Shown here: in pieces, positions 33,698 to 41,431 of the stretch
How positions within the stretch are numbered: position 1 is the first letter of the stretch
Layout of the letters: every line of letters begins with the position of its first letter
Assembly (NCBI GenBank): GCA_029265125.1
Contig: JAJUJX010000006.1
Location: 62,001-126,000, forward strand
Direction of reading: 5' to 3'
Length of the DNA stretch: 64,000 bases
From: Tolumonas sp008015085
GTDB taxonomy: Bacteria; Pseudomonadota; Gammaproteobacteria; Enterobacterales; Aeromonadaceae
Made by a program: the position numbers and the translations under genes
The notes under the pieces: generated by a model
Told to the model about the DNA's origin: nothing
The model's input: the letters and a program-made list of their open reading frames with translations, nothing else
Database searches by the model: none

Positions 33698-33724
33698 AAG
33701 GGGAGCTCTGCTCCCTTTCTTTTT
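33698..33724 (+). terminator. Orphan rightward intrinsic terminator
   Basis: Stem GGGAGC/GCTCCC (33701-33706 and 33710-33715) extended by AAG on the left and TTT on the right, 3-nt loop, then CTTTTTATG. The T-tract is on the plus strand, yet no confident plus-strand gene precedes it. Confidence 0.7.
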
Positions 33725-34280
33725 ATGCAGACAAAATCGTTTCAGTGTCAGTCACCAATGCAAATGTGCCATGCAGCGCGGCGGCTACCGTCGCTTTGAC
33801 CGTCTCAGCCGGAATCTCCGTATCACCAAAAGATAACGCAGGGCAGGCGGTTGCATCGAGCGCGACTTGCACCTGATAGCCTAAATCAAAGGCCGCGCGC
33901 GTCGTGGTATCAACACACATCTGCGTCATCATGCCGCAAATCACCAGTTGCTGAATGCCGTCTTGTTGCAACAGGTCATGCAAGCCTGTGCCAGCAAACG
34001 AGCTAGGGAAATGTTTTTGTAAAACGACCTCATTTGCCTGTGGTTCGACGCCCGGATGTATTTCAACACCTTCAGTTCCGGCAATAAAAAAAGTTGCGGG
34101 GCGGTTCGGGTGATTCAGCATCACATGCTGAATATGGATGATCGGTTGCTGCTGTTGGCGAAACTGCGCCAGCAGTAACCGAATCTGGTGCAGTGCCTGT
34201 TCTGGCTCATGCAGGGGCTTTTTTCCACCTGGAAAATAATCATTCTGAACATCAATCACTACGAGTGCAGTCTTGGTCAT
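33723..34280 (-). CDS. Cysteine hydrolase, isochorismatase/nicotinamidase family
   Basis: 185 aa. The catalytic triad is intact: Asp10 (VVIDVQNDYF), Lys89 (LQKHFPSSF) and Cys122 (MMTQMCVDTT); the cis-peptide region CGMMTQ precedes the nucleophile. Family members hydrolyse nicotinamide, isochorismate, ureidoacrylate or similar amides; the substrate here cannot be deduced. It is divergent from a GlxA-type AraC regulator, a recurring pairing in which the regulator controls the hydrolase. Confidence 0.92.
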   Translation of the reverse strand: MTKTALVVIDVQNDYFPGGKKPLHEPEQALHQIRLLLAQFRQQQQPIIHIQHVMLNHPNRPATFFIAGTEGVEIHPGVEPQANEVVLQKHFPSSFAGTGLHDLLQQDGIQQLVICGMMTQMCVDTTTRAAFDLGYQVQVALDATACPALSFGDTEIPAETVKATVAAALHGTFALVTDTETILSA

Positions 34281-34360
34281 GGCTGGTTCCTGTTGGTTGT
34301 TGATGGAGTGCAGAATAACCAGAAAAATGGCGGCACGCTTTTGGCGGTTATGACATATTT

Positions 34361-35356
34361 ATGGTGAATTACGTCAAAAAGAATTTGAATATGACAGCAG
34401 TACGAATTGCGATTGTGGCATATGAATCAGTGCTGGCGTCGGCGCTGTTTGGTTTGCGTGAGCTGTTTCAGGCAGCGGAGCGATTTCGTCAGCCGGCCGA
34501 TGCGGAGATCGATTGCCGTTATGTATCCGCGGGCTCTGAGCTACTGTCGGCAAAGGACGATTGCTGGCAAGACGATGAGCGTGTTGATGTGGTGATTCTG
34601 CCGCCCTGCGCCGCAGGTGTGAATCCGATAATTCCGGATTCTTTGCGGCATTGGCTGATTCAGCAACATCAGTCGGGTGCTGTTCTGGCATCTGCGTGTG
34701 TGGGGGCCTGTCTGCTGGCGCAAACAGGTTTGCTTGATGGCCGAATTGTTACCACGCATTGGCTGCTCAGTGATTATTTCCGCCAGCACTTCCCGGCGGT
34801 GATACTCAATCTTGATGCCGTAGTGATTGAAGAGCCCGATCTCATTACGGCTGGAGGCATGATGGCCTGGCTTGATTTAGGCTTGCGCATCATCCGTCGT
34901 TATTACGGTTCCGGATTGGTGTCGCAGCTTAATCATTATCTGGTATGGGATGGCGGAGATCGGGAACAGCGTTATTACCGGCGCTTTCAGCCACCGAAAC
35001 AACATGGTGATGCGGTGATTGAGAAAATCCAGATATGGCTGGAAGCGCATTTTCAGCAGTCGGTTCAACTTGCAGAATTGGCGACACAGGCAGCCATGAG
35101 TGAGCGCACCTTACAGCGCCGTTTTCTGCAGGCAACGCAGCTGACTTGCACCCAGTACATTCAGCTTTTGCGCATCGAAAAGGCGAGGGAACTGCTGGAA
35201 ATTACCCGTCTTCCTATCGAGCAAATCATCTGGCAAACCGGTTATGAAGATCGGGCGTCGTTCAATAAGCTCTTCAAAAAACAGACGGGGCTATCACCAC
35301 TGCAATACCGACAGCGGTTTGGCAGTGCATTTTCTGGCGGAAATCAGCTACTTTGA
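34361..35356 (+). CDS. GlxA-type AraC-family transcriptional regulator
   Basis: 331 aa (about 321 if ATG 34391, MTAVRIAIVAYESV, is the start; neither has a clear SD). The N-terminal half is a DJ-1/PfpI-like amidotransferase-fold domain with SACVGACLLAQTGLLDGRIV and TTHW; the nucleophile-elbow Cys is present. The C-terminal half is an AraC double HTH (LAELATQAAMSERTLQRRF and IIWQTGYEDRASFNKLFKK). It probably regulates the divergent cysteine hydrolase. Its 3' end overlaps the convergent TetR gene by 13 bases. Confidence 0.92.
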   Translation: MVNYVKKNLNMTAVRIAIVAYESVLASALFGLRELFQAAERFRQPADAEIDCRYVSAGSELLSAKDDCWQDDERVDVVILPPCAAGVNPIIPDSLRHWLIQQHQSGAVLASACVGACLLAQTGLLDGRIVTTHWLLSDYFRQHFPAVILNLDAVVIEEPDLITAGGMMAWLDLGLRIIRRYYGSGLVSQLNHYLVWDGGDREQRYYRRFQPPKQHGDAVIEKIQIWLEAHFQQSVQLAELATQAAMSERTLQRRFLQATQLTCTQYIQLLRIEKARELLEITRLPIEQIIWQTGYEDRASFNKLFKKQTGLSPLQYRQRFGSAFSGGNQLL

Positions 35357-35976
35357 GCATCCTGTATATCAATGGCATGACATAAGGCGGCGATGGCGGT
35401 TTGCCAGCGGGCCCAGCCCTGCTCGGTATTTAGACTGATTCCTCCGTAGAGCCCGGTATTGCGGCTTCGGATCAGCAGATACTGGACTCCGGCAACCAGA
35501 AAGTTAGCGATGGCCGCGATATCACGCTGTTCATGGCTAAGATCGCTGGTGGCTTGCTGCAATACATGGATCCCCCATTGTTCCCGGATATCGGCGAGTG
35601 CGCGGGTCAGCGCATTTTGCTGTGATAACTCCCACGCCATGATCGCCAATGTCTGCGGACGAGCCAGTAACCCGCTGACCAGCCGTTCCAGCACTAGTTG
35701 CAGTCGTTGTCCGGCACTTAATTGCAGTAATGTAACCCGATCGCCGAGAACCTCATCGACAGATGGCCAAAAGTTATTGCTTCTGCCATAACATTCCAGC
35801 AATTTGGGTAAGCCCTCGAAATAACGATAGATCAACACTTTATCGACGCCAGCCGTCCGGGCTATGGCATTCACTCCAATCGATTGAAAGCCTTGTTCTG
35901 CCAGCAACTGGCCTACTGCCGCGATCAGGCGTTGCTCCGTCATTTCCCGATTTCGATTGTTATCCGCGGGGGACAT
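35344..35976 (-). CDS. TetR-family transcriptional regulator
   Basis: 210 aa from ATG 35976 (MSPADNNRNREMTEQRLIAA). The HTH is at about 30-55: IGVNAIARTAGVDKVLIYRY. The frame is open to 36126, but the first 50 residues are shadow of the lipoprotein gene; GGAG lies 7 bases upstream of ATG 35976. The gene overlaps the lipoprotein stop by 17 bases, so both are in one operon. Tandem palindromes upstream of the operon (36583-36626) are the expected autoregulatory operators. The C-terminal ligand domain gives no clue to the inducer. Confidence 0.92.
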   Translation of the reverse strand: MSPADNNRNREMTEQRLIAAVGQLLAEQGFQSIGVNAIARTAGVDKVLIYRYFEGLPKLLECYGRSNNFWPSVDEVLGDRVTLLQLSAGQRLQLVLERLVSGLLARPQTLAIMAWELSQQNALTRALADIREQWGIHVLQQATSDLSHEQRDIAAIANFLVAGVQYLLIRSRNTGLYGGISLNTEQGWARWQTAIAALCHAIDIQDAQSS

Positions 35977-36565
35977 ATGTTTTCTCCAGCAAAGTACGGG
36001 TACGTTCCGCAATCCTGTCCAGCGCAGTGTTACTGTGTTCCCATTCAGTAAAATAACCGTGGAAATCAGACAGGCTGGCATTATCAGCCAGACTGGCATC
36101 CAGAAACAATGTCTTGCCAGTGGCATCGGTCACACGCAGTTGTACTGCGGAACCGCCATGTTGTACGGGTAGTAAAATCAATGCACTGCTGGCGACATTC
36201 AGCAGCGGTGACACAGGTTTTACGTCGGTGATAGTCGCCTGTACGCGCAGTACAGGTCCGTGCGGATCATTACTTTTCAGTTCATGTGTCAGCGCATTTT
36301 CCAGATGAAAACGTAGCAGAGCCTGCTGCTCTGTACTTAGCGGGTGGCAGGGAGAAGTAACGTGCCAGCGCACCGGTTCAACGATCACCGATGACCAGTG
36401 CAGGCGTTCCGCAGGCTGCTGATAAATCAGCGTGTTTGCTTGAGTCATACTTTCCTGTGTGTTGTTAAGCGCATTTTTTCCGGGCTGTCTGGCAGGATGA
36501 ACGCAATTGCAGCCAGTTAATACGCCCATCACACAAAGCAGAAGAGTCGCAAGATAGTGTTTCAT
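35960..36565 (-). CDS. Predicted lipoprotein, possibly DUF3313-like
   Basis: 201 aa from ATG 36565: signal peptide MKHYLATLLLCVMGVLTGC with lipobox LTGC (Cys about 19). The body contains VIVEPVRWHV, LRFHLENALTHEL and LRVQATITDVKPVSPLLNVA, a pattern seen in DUF3313-type lipoproteins, which I recognise with moderate confidence. Probably outer-membrane anchored (Asn at +2). An upstream frame extends to 36628 across the operators, but the signal peptide fixes the start. Co-transcribed with the TetR gene. Confidence 0.85.
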   Translation of the reverse strand: MKHYLATLLLCVMGVLTGCNCVHPARQPGKNALNNTQESMTQANTLIYQQPAERLHWSSVIVEPVRWHVTSPCHPLSTEQQALLRFHLENALTHELKSNDPHGPVLRVQATITDVKPVSPLLNVASSALILLPVQHGGSAVQLRVTDATGKTLFLDASLADNASLSDFHGYFTEWEHSNTALDRIAERTRTLLEKTYVPRG

Positions 36566-36582
36566 TAGTCTGTTTCCTTTTT

Positions 36583-36626
36583 TTGTCACCGGTAAGTGAC
36601 AAAGACTAGAGTCACCGAGTGGTGAC
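36583..36626. promoter_or_regulatory. Tandem palindromic operators of the lipoprotein-TetR operon
   Basis: Two palindromes share GTCAC/GTGAC arms: TTGTCAC-CGGTAA-GTGACAA at 36583-36602 and GTCACC-GAGT-GGTGAC at 36611-36626. Their centres are 26 bases apart and they lie 18-61 bases upstream of the lipoprotein start codon, where repressor binding would block transcription. The TetR protein of the same operon is the best candidate binder. Confidence 0.75.
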
Positions 36627-36700
36627 ATGCAAGCGATAAATGCTTGAGAAGCGAAATTTTATCATTGGAGCTGGGTGGCTGATGATTCAGTTTGTGCAGT

Positions 36701-36727
36701 TAAAAAAATCCCCTGCAAGCAGGGGAT
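36701..36727 (-). terminator. Intrinsic terminator of the ilv operon
   Basis: Stem ATCCCCTGC/GCAGGGGAT (36708-36716 and 36719-36727) with a 2-nt AA gap (effective loop larger), followed on the minus strand by TTTTTTTA. It begins 7 bases past the ilvA stop codon. Confidence 0.92.
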
Positions 36728-36734
36728 CATCCGG

Positions 36735-38270
36735 TTAGCGAGGTGCGAGGAACATCTTGTAGGTGATGTCGTCGCTGACATCGCGGCTTGGGTAGCCCAG
36801 TTCCTGCAGGTGTTGATTGAACGCAGGCAGGTCATCATCTGACATTTCAAACGCACACAGCACATAGCCGTAATCGGCACCGTGATGACGGTAGTGGAAC
36901 AGGGTGATATTCCAGCGTGCACCCAGCGTTTCAAGGAAGCGCATCAGTGCCCCCGGCTGTTCTGGGAACTCGAAGCTGAACAGACGTTCCTGTACCGGTT
37001 TGCACGGACGGCCACCGACCATATAACGTACATGGTTTTTCGCCAGGCTGTTATCTGTGATGTTTTGCACACCATAGCCGGATTTCTGCAAATCGGCGAC
37101 GACCTGCAGCAGCTCTTCTGTGCCGTTACTCAGACGCACCGAAACGAAAATCGTTGCCTCCTTGTCTTCGGAATAACGGTAGTTGAACTCGGTGACCATG
37201 CGTTTGCCAAGAATATGGCAGAACTCCAGGAACGCACCTTTACGTTCCGGAATGGTTACGGCCAGCACGCCTTCGCGTTTTTCCCCCAGCTCACAACGTT
37301 CAGACACATATCGCAGGCTGTGGAAGTTGACGTTAGCGCCCGACAGGATCGCGGCCATGCGCGCACCACGGGTATGGGTGGTTTCCACATATTTTTTCAG
37401 GCCAGCCAGAGACAGCGCACCAGACGGTTCGGCTACGGCACGGGTATCATCGAAGATGTCTTTGAGCGCGGCACAGATCTCGTCGTTAGTCACGGTAATG
37501 ACGTCGTCGAGATATTCACGGCAGACGCGGAAGGTTTCATCACCAATGCGCTTGACCGCTACCCCGTCGGCGAACAGTGACACGCGCGGCAGATTCACCG
37601 GTTCACCGGCTTCCCATGCGGCTTTCAGGCAGGCAGAGCCTTCAGCTTCAACGCCAATCACTTTGATATTCGGCAGCAGCTGCTTGATATACACTGCGAC
37701 ACCGGCAGCCAGACCACCGCCACCAACCTGCACAAAGACGTGGGTCAGACGGGTGTCCTGCTCCAGCAGTTCGCGGCCGATGGTGCCCTGACCGGCGATA
37801 ACATCGACATCGTCATATGGCGGGATCAGCGTGTAGCCATGCTCCGCCGCCAGACGACGGCTTTCGGCATAGGCTTCATCGAAGCTGTTACCGAACAGCA
37901 CGACGTTCCCACCCATGCGGCGTACAGCATCAATTTTGATGTCCGGTGTTGTAGTAGGCATGACGATAGTGGCTGAAATTTTCAGCTTCGCGCCAGACAG
38001 CGCCACGCCCTGCGCGTGATTACCAGCTGAGGCAGCAATGATGCCTTTGGCCTTTTGTTCATCAGTCAAACCAGCGATCTTGTTGTAAGCACCGCGCAGC
38101 TTGAAGGAATGTACCGGTTGCAGGTCTTCGCGCTTGAGTGCCACATGGTTGCCGAGACGGTCAGAGATCTTTTTCAGCGTCTGTAACGGGGTGACTTTCG
38201 CCACCTCGTATACTGGCGACAGCAGGATCTTGCGAAGATAATCGCTGGCCTGCGGTTGAGTGTCGCTCAT
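36735..38270 (-). CDS. ilvA: Threonine ammonia-lyase, biosynthetic
   Basis: Deaminates threonine to 2-oxobutanoate, the first committed step to isoleucine, with feedback inhibition by isoleucine. 511 aa, as in E. coli IlvA (514). N-terminal PLP domain with Lys57 in SFKLRGAYNK, the glycine loop SAGNHAQG and the VGGGGLAAG loop; C-terminal tandem ACT-like regulatory domains (from about 330, KREGVLAVTIPERKGAFLEF and again RLFSFEFPEQPGALMRFLE). Last gene of ilvLGMEDA, 2 bases after ilvD, followed by a terminator. Confidence 0.98.
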   Translation of the reverse strand: MSDTQPQASDYLRKILLSPVYEVAKVTPLQTLKKISDRLGNHVALKREDLQPVHSFKLRGAYNKIAGLTDEQKAKGIIAASAGNHAQGVALSGAKLKISATIVMPTTTPDIKIDAVRRMGGNVVLFGNSFDEAYAESRRLAAEHGYTLIPPYDDVDVIAGQGTIGRELLEQDTRLTHVFVQVGGGGLAAGVAVYIKQLLPNIKVIGVEAEGSACLKAAWEAGEPVNLPRVSLFADGVAVKRIGDETFRVCREYLDDVITVTNDEICAALKDIFDDTRAVAEPSGALSLAGLKKYVETTHTRGARMAAILSGANVNFHSLRYVSERCELGEKREGVLAVTIPERKGAFLEFCHILGKRMVTEFNYRYSEDKEATIFVSVRLSNGTEELLQVVADLQKSGYGVQNITDNSLAKNHVRYMVGGRPCKPVQERLFSFEFPEQPGALMRFLETLGARWNITLFHYRHHGADYGYVLCAFEMSDDDLPAFNQHLQELGYPSRDVSDDITYKMFLAPR

Positions 38271-38272
38271 GT

Positions 38273-40123
38273 TTATTCTCCCAGTTTACTGCGATCGCGC
38301 ACCGCACCTTTGTCGGCGCTGGTGGCCAGATTCGCATAGGCACGCAGTGCAAAGGAGACCTGACGCTCACGGCTGACTGGTTTCCAGGCGGCTTTGCCTT
38401 TGGCTTCCATTGCCGCGCGACGGGTGGCTAATTCCGCATCACTGATCTTGATATCGATGGTACGGGCTGGAATGTTAATGCTGATCAGATCGCCATCTTC
38501 AATCAGACCGATGTTACCGCCAGAGGCTGCCTCCGGAGAAACGTGACCAATCGACAGACCTGAAGAGCCACCGGAGAAACGGCCATCGGTGATCAGGGCG
38601 CACACTTTACCCAGCCCCATGGATTTCAGGTAAGAGGTTGGATACAGCATTTCCTGCATACCCGGGCCGCCTTTCGGACCTTCGTAACGGACGATGACCA
38701 CGTCACCGGCTTTCACTTTGCCACCCAGAATGCCCGCAACCGCATCTTCCTGGCTCTCGAACACCACGGCCGGGCCTTCGAATTTCAGGATGGATTCGTC
38801 CACACCGGCGGTTTTCACGATGCAACCGTCGATCGCCAGATTGCCAGACAGCACAGCTAAACCGCCATCCTGACTGTAGGCATTTTCTTTGCTGCGCACA
38901 CAACCTTCTTTGCGATCGGTATCCAGTGATGGCCAGCGGCAATCCTGACTGAATGCCTGTGTGGTCGGAATCCCAGCAGGGCCAGCACTGTAGAATTTTT
39001 TCACCGCATCCGAAGGGTTCAGCGCGATGTCGTATTGTTCAATCAGTTCAGCCAGCGACAGGCCCAGCACGTTACGCACGTCAGTATGCAACAGACCGGC
39101 ACGGCTCAGTTCACCCAGGATTGCGACGATACCCCCGGCGCGGTGTACGTCTTCCATGTGATATTTCTGGGTAGAAGGGGCCACTTTACACAGCTGTGGT
39201 ACACGACGGGACATACGGTCGATGTCGGCCATGGTGAAGTCGACTTCGCCTTCCTGTGCGACGGCTAACAGGTGCAGTACGGTGTTGGTCGAACCACCCA
39301 TCGCGATATCCAGTGCAATCGCGTTTTCGAAGGCATCGCGGGTCGCGATAGAGCGTGGCAGCGCGGTCACGTCGTTCTGTTCATAGTAACGTTTGGTCAG
39401 TTCAACGATACGGCGGCCGGCACTTTTGAACAGCTGTTCACGGTCAGCGTGTGTCGCCAGCATCGAACCGTTACCTGGCTGTGACAGACCCAGCGCTTCA
39501 GTCAGACAGTTCATGGAGTTGGCGGTGAACATACCGGAGCAGGAGCCACAAGTCGGGCAGGCACTGCGTTCCACGGCGGCAGTATCTTCATCGCTGACCG
39601 TTGGGTCTGCGGCCATGATCATCGCATCGACCAGATCCAGCTTGATGATTTTGTCAGACAGTTTTGTTTTACCGGCTTCCATCGGGCCACCGGAAACGAA
39701 AATCACCGGAATATTCAGGCGCATCGACGCCATCAGCATACCGGGGGTGATTTTGTCGCAGTTGGAGATACACACCATCGCATCGGCGCAGTGGGCATTC
39801 ACCATGTATTCCACAGAGTCGGCAATCAGCTCACGCGATGGCAGCGAGTAAAGCATACCGCCATGACCCATCGCGATACCGTCATCGATCGCAATGGTAT
39901 TGAACTCTTTCGCTACACCACCGGCCGCTTCGATTTCACGCGCGACCAGTTGGCCCAGATCTTTCAGATGCACATGGCCCGGTACGAACTGGGTGAAGGA
40001 GTTTACCACGGCGATGATGGGCTTACCGAAATCACCCTCTTTCATGCCGGTGGCACGCCACAGGGCACGGGCACCCGCCATATTGCGGCCTTCGGTGGTC
40101 GTAGCGGAACGGTACTTAGGCAT
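38273..40123 (-). CDS. ilvD: Dihydroxy-acid dehydratase
   Basis: Fe-S dehydratase of valine, leucine and isoleucine synthesis. 616 aa, the same length as E. coli IlvD. Cluster Cys are in CISNCDKITPG (Cys122) and CPTCGSCSGMFTANSMNCL (Cys195 region). The Mg-binding and substrate segments AIDDGIAMGHGGM and GRFSGGSSGLSIGHVSPEA are intact. SD AAGGAG precedes the ATG, immediately after a hairpin (40139-40160) in the ilvE-ilvD gap. Confidence 0.98.
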   Translation of the reverse strand: MPKYRSATTTEGRNMAGARALWRATGMKEGDFGKPIIAVVNSFTQFVPGHVHLKDLGQLVAREIEAAGGVAKEFNTIAIDDGIAMGHGGMLYSLPSRELIADSVEYMVNAHCADAMVCISNCDKITPGMLMASMRLNIPVIFVSGGPMEAGKTKLSDKIIKLDLVDAMIMAADPTVSDEDTAAVERSACPTCGSCSGMFTANSMNCLTEALGLSQPGNGSMLATHADREQLFKSAGRRIVELTKRYYEQNDVTALPRSIATRDAFENAIALDIAMGGSTNTVLHLLAVAQEGEVDFTMADIDRMSRRVPQLCKVAPSTQKYHMEDVHRAGGIVAILGELSRAGLLHTDVRNVLGLSLAELIEQYDIALNPSDAVKKFYSAGPAGIPTTQAFSQDCRWPSLDTDRKEGCVRSKENAYSQDGGLAVLSGNLAIDGCIVKTAGVDESILKFEGPAVVFESQEDAVAGILGGKVKAGDVVIVRYEGPKGGPGMQEMLYPTSYLKSMGLGKVCALITDGRFSGGSSGLSIGHVSPEAASGGNIGLIEDGDLISINIPARTIDIKISDAELATRRAAMEAKGKAAWKPVSRERQVSFALRAYANLATSADKGAVRDRSKLGE

Positions 40124-40138
40124 TCTTTTTCTCCTTGG

Positions 40139-40222
40139 CGAAGCCGGCTTGGCGGCTTCGGATAATCTTTAAGACGAATATTGTTGTTACAAAACAAGAA
40201 GGCGCCTGAATGAGCGCCTTCT
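40139..40222 (-). repeat. Two hairpins in the ilvE-ilvD intercistronic gap
   Basis: In the 105-base gap: a 9-bp stem AGAAGGCGC/GCGCCTTCT (40197-40205 and 40214-40222, 8-nt loop) just after ilvE, and an 8-bp stem CGAAGCCG/CGGCTTCG (40139-40146 and 40153-40160, 6-nt loop) just before the ilvD SD. The first is followed by CTTGTTTTG on the minus strand, so it could be a partial terminator. They probably adjust relative ilvE and ilvD expression or mRNA decay. Confidence 0.75.
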
Positions 40223-40228
40223 GATCAA

Positions 40229-41152
40229 TTATTTACTGACTGGAGTCAACCAGCCCCATTTGTCTTCGGTCTCACCATTGAACAGACCAAAGAAGGATTT
40301 CTGGATGCTTTCGGTGATTGGGCCACGACGGCCTTCACCGATCTGCATACGATCAACAGAACGTACAGGGGTGATTTCAGCCGCGGTGCCGCACATGAAG
40401 ATCTCATCGGCCAGATATAGAGCTTCACGTTGCAGGGATTCTTCACGTACGGTGTAACCCAGTTCACGAGCCAGTGTCATGATGGTGTCACGGGTGATAC
40501 CAGGCAGGATGCCGGAAGTGGCCGGAGAGGTGTACAGCACGCCATTTTTCACGATGAACAGGTTTTCACCAGAGCCTTCAGAAATATAGCCGTTGGTATC
40601 CAGCGCGATACCTTCGACATAACCGTTACGGCGGGCTTCACGGGCGATCAGCTGAGATGACAGGTAGTTACCGCCGGCCTTCGCACCGGTTGGAATGGTG
40701 TTTGGCGCCAAACGGCTCCATGAAGAAACCATGACGTCCACGCCTTGCGACAGCGCTTCTTCGCCCAAATAGGCACCCCAAGGCAGCGCACCGATCATCA
40801 CTTCAACCGCATCGCTTTTTGGCAGTACGCCTAAGCCCACGTTACCGATGAATGCCAGCGGACGCAGATACGCACTCTTCATGTCGTTCTTGGTCACGAT
40901 GTCACAGCAGGCTTGTTCAATGGCGGCTTTGTCGAACGGCATCTGCATCCAGTAGATTTTGGCAGAATCAAACAGACGCTGGATATGCTCTTTTAGACGG
41001 AAAATCGCGGTGCCGTTTGGCGTATCGTAAGCACGAATTCCTTCAAACACAGAAGAACCATAGTGCAGTGCGTGCGTCATGACGTGTACCTGTGCACGAT
41101 CCCATTCCACCATTTCGCCATTGAACCAAATATATTTTGTAGTCTGTGACAT
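40229..41152 (-). CDS. ilvE: Branched-chain amino acid aminotransferase
   Basis: PLP fold IV transaminase making valine, leucine and isoleucine from their 2-oxo acids. 307 aa. The PLP lysine is Lys158 in TGAKAGGNYLSSQL; the signature YISEGSGENLFIV and the phosphate-binding GITRDTIM are present. It follows ilvM after 12 bases and is separated from ilvD by a gap with two hairpins. Confidence 0.98.
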   Translation of the reverse strand: MSQTTKYIWFNGEMVEWDRAQVHVMTHALHYGSSVFEGIRAYDTPNGTAIFRLKEHIQRLFDSAKIYWMQMPFDKAAIEQACCDIVTKNDMKSAYLRPLAFIGNVGLGVLPKSDAVEVMIGALPWGAYLGEEALSQGVDVMVSSWSRLAPNTIPTGAKAGGNYLSSQLIAREARRNGYVEGIALDTNGYISEGSGENLFIVKNGVLYTSPATSGILPGITRDTIMTLARELGYTVREESLQREALYLADEIFMCGTAAEITPVRSVDRMQIGEGRRGPITESIQKSFFGLFNGETEDKWGWLTPVSK

Positions 41153-41164
41153 TCTTGTATTTCC

Positions 41165-41431
41165 TTATGCGCTGATCTGTAAGGCAGATTGTTCGGATTG
41201 TTCGAGCGTTTCAACCTGAAACACATCGACCAGTTTATTCAGTTGGCTCTGCAACAGCTGGATCGGGCGTTCACTTTCCACGGTCACGGCAATACGCAGG
41301 GAACTGCTATCAGATAAAGTTTCCATGTTTAACTGGCACAGGGCATAGCCACGGTGACGGATAACACGCAGCACGCGTTCCAGCACTTCAGGGCGGGAAC
41401 CGGTGATCAAATTCAATTGATGTTGCTTCAT
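41165..41431 (-). CDS. ilvM: Acetolactate synthase II small subunit
   Basis: An 88-aa ACT-domain regulatory subunit, short as in E. coli IlvM (87 aa). Family opening MKQHQLNLITGSRPEVLERV and ERVLRVIRHRGYALCQLNME. Its ATG overlaps the ilvG TGA (ATGA), ensuring balanced production with the catalytic subunit. Isozyme II is characteristically valine-resistant. Confidence 0.96.
   Translation of the reverse strand: MKQHQLNLITGSRPEVLERVLRVIRHRGYALCQLNMETLSDSSSLRIAVTVESERPIQLLQSQLNKLVDVFQVETLEQSEQSALQISA

Noticed and set aside
35977..36126. 50-residue N-terminal extension of the TetR regulator
   Set aside because: It is an out-of-frame shadow of the lipoprotein gene; ATG 35976 has a good SD and a normal TetR N-terminus.
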